NCBI GenBank assembly: GCA_945788675.1
Contig: CALZMY010000243.1
Span: 1 to 16,202, forward strand
DNA length: 16,202 nucleotides
DNA from: an uncultured Gammaproteobacteria bacterium
GTDB taxonomy: Bacteria; Pseudomonadota; Gammaproteobacteria; SZUA-140
Reading direction: 5' to 3'
The notes below the pieces were generated by a model. That model worked only from the letters and a program-made list of their open reading frames with translations. It ran no database searches and was not told the DNA's origin. The translations under genes and the position numbers were made by a program. Each line of letters begins with the position of its first letter. The stretch's first letter is position 1. This document shows, in pieces, positions 14,443-16,202 of this stretch.

Positions 14443-15774
14443 ATGAAAATTAAACGTTATTTTGCCCCGGATGTGCGTCAGGCGATGCGCATGGTGCGTG
14501 ATTCTCAGGGCCCTGATGCGGTGATTTTATCAAACAAGCGTGTTGATGGTGGTATCGAGATAGTCGCCGCGATTGACTATGATGAATCAATTATGCCACG
14601 GCCAGTGCCAGCCACTACTGGTTCGATAGCAGATGGTATAAAGACCGATTTAAATCATCCGTCACCTGAATCACAGGTGACGTCTCAATCGCAGTCACAA
14701 CATGGCAATGCCAAGGCCGCTGCTAAGATGAGTGCCGCAGCACGTTATGAAGGTGATTTTTCCGCCGAGTCTAACAATGGCACGCGTGTGCAGGCACCAC
14801 TTTCCACTATTCAATGGGGTCAGGAACCCGCGATTGTCGAGATGCAGACAGAATTGAAAAATCTTCGTGGCATGCTTGAAAAACAGCTTTCCGGATTGGC
14901 ATGGGATGAGTTCACGCGTCGTTATCCCCTCAAGGCGGAATTGGTCCAGCAATTAATGGCGCTTGGCCTGAGTGACTCATTATGTAAGGCCATGGTGGAA
15001 GAGGTACCGGAACGGAGTCATCCAGATGATCTTTTTAAAAACTCACTGGAGTGTTTATCAAGAATGATTCCGGTGGCAAACGACGAAATCCTTAATGAAG
15101 GTGGTGTTGTCGCCCTGGTGGGGCCAACCGGTGTCGGCAAAACAACCACTGCAGCAAAGCTTGCGGCGCGTTATGCATTGCGTCACGGCAATCGTCATGT
15201 GGCGCTGGTAACGATAGATAACTATCGTGTATGCGCACACGAACAACTACGTACCTATGGCAGAATTCTCGATATTCCGGTTAAAACGGCCGATAGCAGG
15301 GAGGAGTTACGTAAAGTGCTTGATGATCTTTGTGATCGTCGTCTGGTTTTGATCGATACGGCGGGAATGAGTCAGCGTGATAGTCACCTGTCAGAGCAGG
15401 CCTCAATATTGTGTGGTGATGATATGTTCATTAAGTCTTCACTAGTGATTTCAGCGACGTCGCAGGTGTCAAGCATACAGGAAGTCATTCAGGCCTTTGG
15501 GTTGTTCAATCCTGCTAGTTTGATAATGACCAAGCTTGATGAGGCAACAAGTTTAGGGGGGGCACTTGATATAGCGACTCAGTACGGCGTACCAATTTCA
15601 TATGTGTGTGATGGTCAGCAGGTCCCAGAAGACTTACACATGGCTCGGGCCTATGATCTTGTAAATCGCTGTGTTGATATTGTAGAAAGAACTGTTCCCA
15701 ATGGCGATGATGGTAACGGGATAGACTTGATAGTTCAAACAAGTGGAAGAGGCGCGATAAATGCTAATGTCTGA
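14443..15774 (+). CDS. flhF: Flagellar placement GTPase FlhF
   Basis: A 443-residue GTPase of the SRP/FtsY/FlhF class that marks the cell pole for flagellar assembly. The start is fixed by the canonical N-terminus MKIKRYFAPDVRQAMRMVR. Residues 50-125 form a variable Ser/Gln/Ala-rich linker, 132-215 an N-domain-like helical bundle, and 220-412 the GTPase: G1 GPTGVGKT (227-234), G2-type DNYRVCAHEQL (259-269), G3 DTAG (305-308), G4 TKLD (363-366), closing box GQQVPEDL (391-398). The G2 stretch is unusual in having Asn260 and Cys264 where Ser/Thr and Gly/Ala are customary. A C-terminal tail after 415 is poorly conserved. It overlaps flhG by 14 bases, fitting the known functional pairing. Confidence 0.97.
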   Translation: MKIKRYFAPDVRQAMRMVRDSQGPDAVILSNKRVDGGIEIVAAIDYDESIMPRPVPATTGSIADGIKTDLNHPSPESQVTSQSQSQHGNAKAAAKMSAAARYEGDFSAESNNGTRVQAPLSTIQWGQEPAIVEMQTELKNLRGMLEKQLSGLAWDEFTRRYPLKAELVQQLMALGLSDSLCKAMVEEVPERSHPDDLFKNSLECLSRMIPVANDEILNEGGVVALVGPTGVGKTTTAAKLAARYALRHGNRHVALVTIDNYRVCAHEQLRTYGRILDIPVKTADSREELRKVLDDLCDRRLVLIDTAGMSQRDSHLSEQASILCGDDMFIKSSLVISATSQVSSIQEVIQAFGLFNPASLIMTKLDEATSLGGALDIATQYGVPISYVCDGQQVPEDLHMARAYDLVNRCVDIVERTVPNGDDGNGIDLIVQTSGRGAINANV

Positions 15775-16202
15775 GTCAGGAGTCAGTCAAATGTCAGGCC
15801 TACGCCACGTTGCAAATCCAAATCCGGTACGAGTGATTACGGTCACGAGTGGTAAGGGTGGAGTTGGTAAAACGAATGTATCAGTGAATATGTCAGTCGC
15901 ACTTGCTGCGAGTGGGCAGAATGTACTACTGATGGATGCGGATTTAGGACTGGCCAATGTGGATGTATTGCTGGGATTGCAACCCGCTTACAACCTTTCG
16001 CATGTAGTTAATGGTGAGCGCTCGCTGGAAGAAGTGATGGTGTCTGGCCCTGAAGGACTTAAGGTGATTCCTGCCTCATCTGGTTTGAAGAACATGGCAG
16101 AGTTGAGTCATGCGGAGCATGCAGGGCTGATTCGTGCATTCAGTGAACTGAGTTTTAACCCTGATGTACTGGTGATAGATACTGCCGCGGGTGTTTCAGA
16201 TA
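15761..16202 (+). CDS. flhG: Flagellar number regulator FlhG/FleN, MinD-like ATPase (cut by window end)
   Basis: The first 147 residues of a MinD-family ATPase that limits flagellar number and stimulates FlhF GTP hydrolysis. Walker A GKGGVGKT (31-38, signature Lys32), Walker A' with the FlhG-typical DADLGLANVDVLLG (59-72), and Walker B VLVIDTAAG (136-144) are present; the C-terminal part is outside the window. The N-terminal peptide SQMSGLRHV (9-17) matches the DQAxxLR activator helix known from FlhG of Bacillus and Vibrio, with Ser for Asp and Met for Ala. Starts: ATG 15761 has GGAAGAGG at 15745-15752, ATG 15767 is possible, and ATG 15791 has an excellent AGGAG at 15778-15782. The upstream start is chosen because only it keeps the complete activator helix. 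Confidence 0.95.
   Translation, partial: MLMSESGVSQMSGLRHVANPNPVRVITVTSGKGGVGKTNVSVNMSVALAASGQNVLLMDADLGLANVDVLLGLQPAYNLSHVVNGERSLEEVMVSGPEGLKVIPASSGLKNMAELSHAEHAGLIRAFSELSFNPDVLVIDTAAGVSD
15778..15782 (+). promoter_or_regulatory. Internal ribosome binding site suggesting an alternative flhG start
   Basis: AGGAG stands exactly eight bases before the in-frame ATG 15791, ideal spacing. It lies inside the flhG frame that opens at 15761. If used, it would give a FlhG lacking ten N-terminal residues and beginning MSGLRHV. Confidence 0.4.

Noticed and set aside
1..16202. Mobile elements, CRISPR arrays, tRNA or rRNA genes
   Set aside because: No transposase-like protein, flanking duplications, regularly spaced repeats, or tRNA/rRNA-like sequences were found on reading.

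Overview
This is a chromosomal stretch of a motile, polarly flagellated gammaproteobacterium. The evidence is the gene order fliL-fliM-fliN-fliO-fliP-fliQ-fliR-flhB-flhA-flhF-flhG, a sigma-54 type promoter in front of fliL, and the presence of the polar flagellum placement/number pair FlhF and FlhG (FleN). Base composition looks moderate (mid-forties percent GC by eye). I cannot name genus or species from the sequence alone.

Left part (1-5517): c-di-GMP and secretion-ATPase genes. A gene cut by the window edge lies on the minus strand (1-188; possibly the N-terminus of a diguanylate cyclase, weak call). A 303-base divergent intergenic region rich in short palindromes separates it from a plus-strand GspE/PilB-family ATPase (492-2234). 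That ATPase has an N-terminal MshEN-like domain, a fold known to bind c-di-GMP in MshE. Next comes a 1063-residue membrane protein with the order CHASE-PAS-PAS-GGDEF-EAL (2326-5517), with catalytic signatures intact in both the cyclase and the phosphodiesterase domain.

Middle part (5540-6789): an orphan ParA/MinD-superfamily ATPase on the minus strand (5540-6247), convergent with the GGDEF-EAL gene. It is followed by a 560-base non-coding stretch with inverted repeats, ending in a near-consensus sigma-54 promoter just upstream of fliL.

Right part (6808-16202): a tightly packed flagellar operon. FliL is a basal-body/stator-associated membrane protein. FliM and FliN form the switch/C-ring. FliO, FliP, FliQ, FliR, FlhB and FlhA build the flagellar type III export gate. 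FlhF (SRP-like GTPase) and FlhG (MinD-like ATPase, cut by the window end) set position and number of flagella. Gaps are 0-30 bases, with a 4-base overlap (fliO/fliP) and a 14-base overlap (flhF/flhG). The largest gap (80 bases) lies between flhA and flhF.

The flagellar block is ordinary. The parts worth a second look are the MshEN-ATPase next to a two-headed c-di-GMP enzyme with no pilus or secretion genes in view, the palindrome-rich divergent regulatory region, the orphan ParA, and the start regions of the GGDEF-EAL gene and flhG. I see no convincing evidence of a wholly new system, no mobile element, no CRISPR array and no RNA gene.
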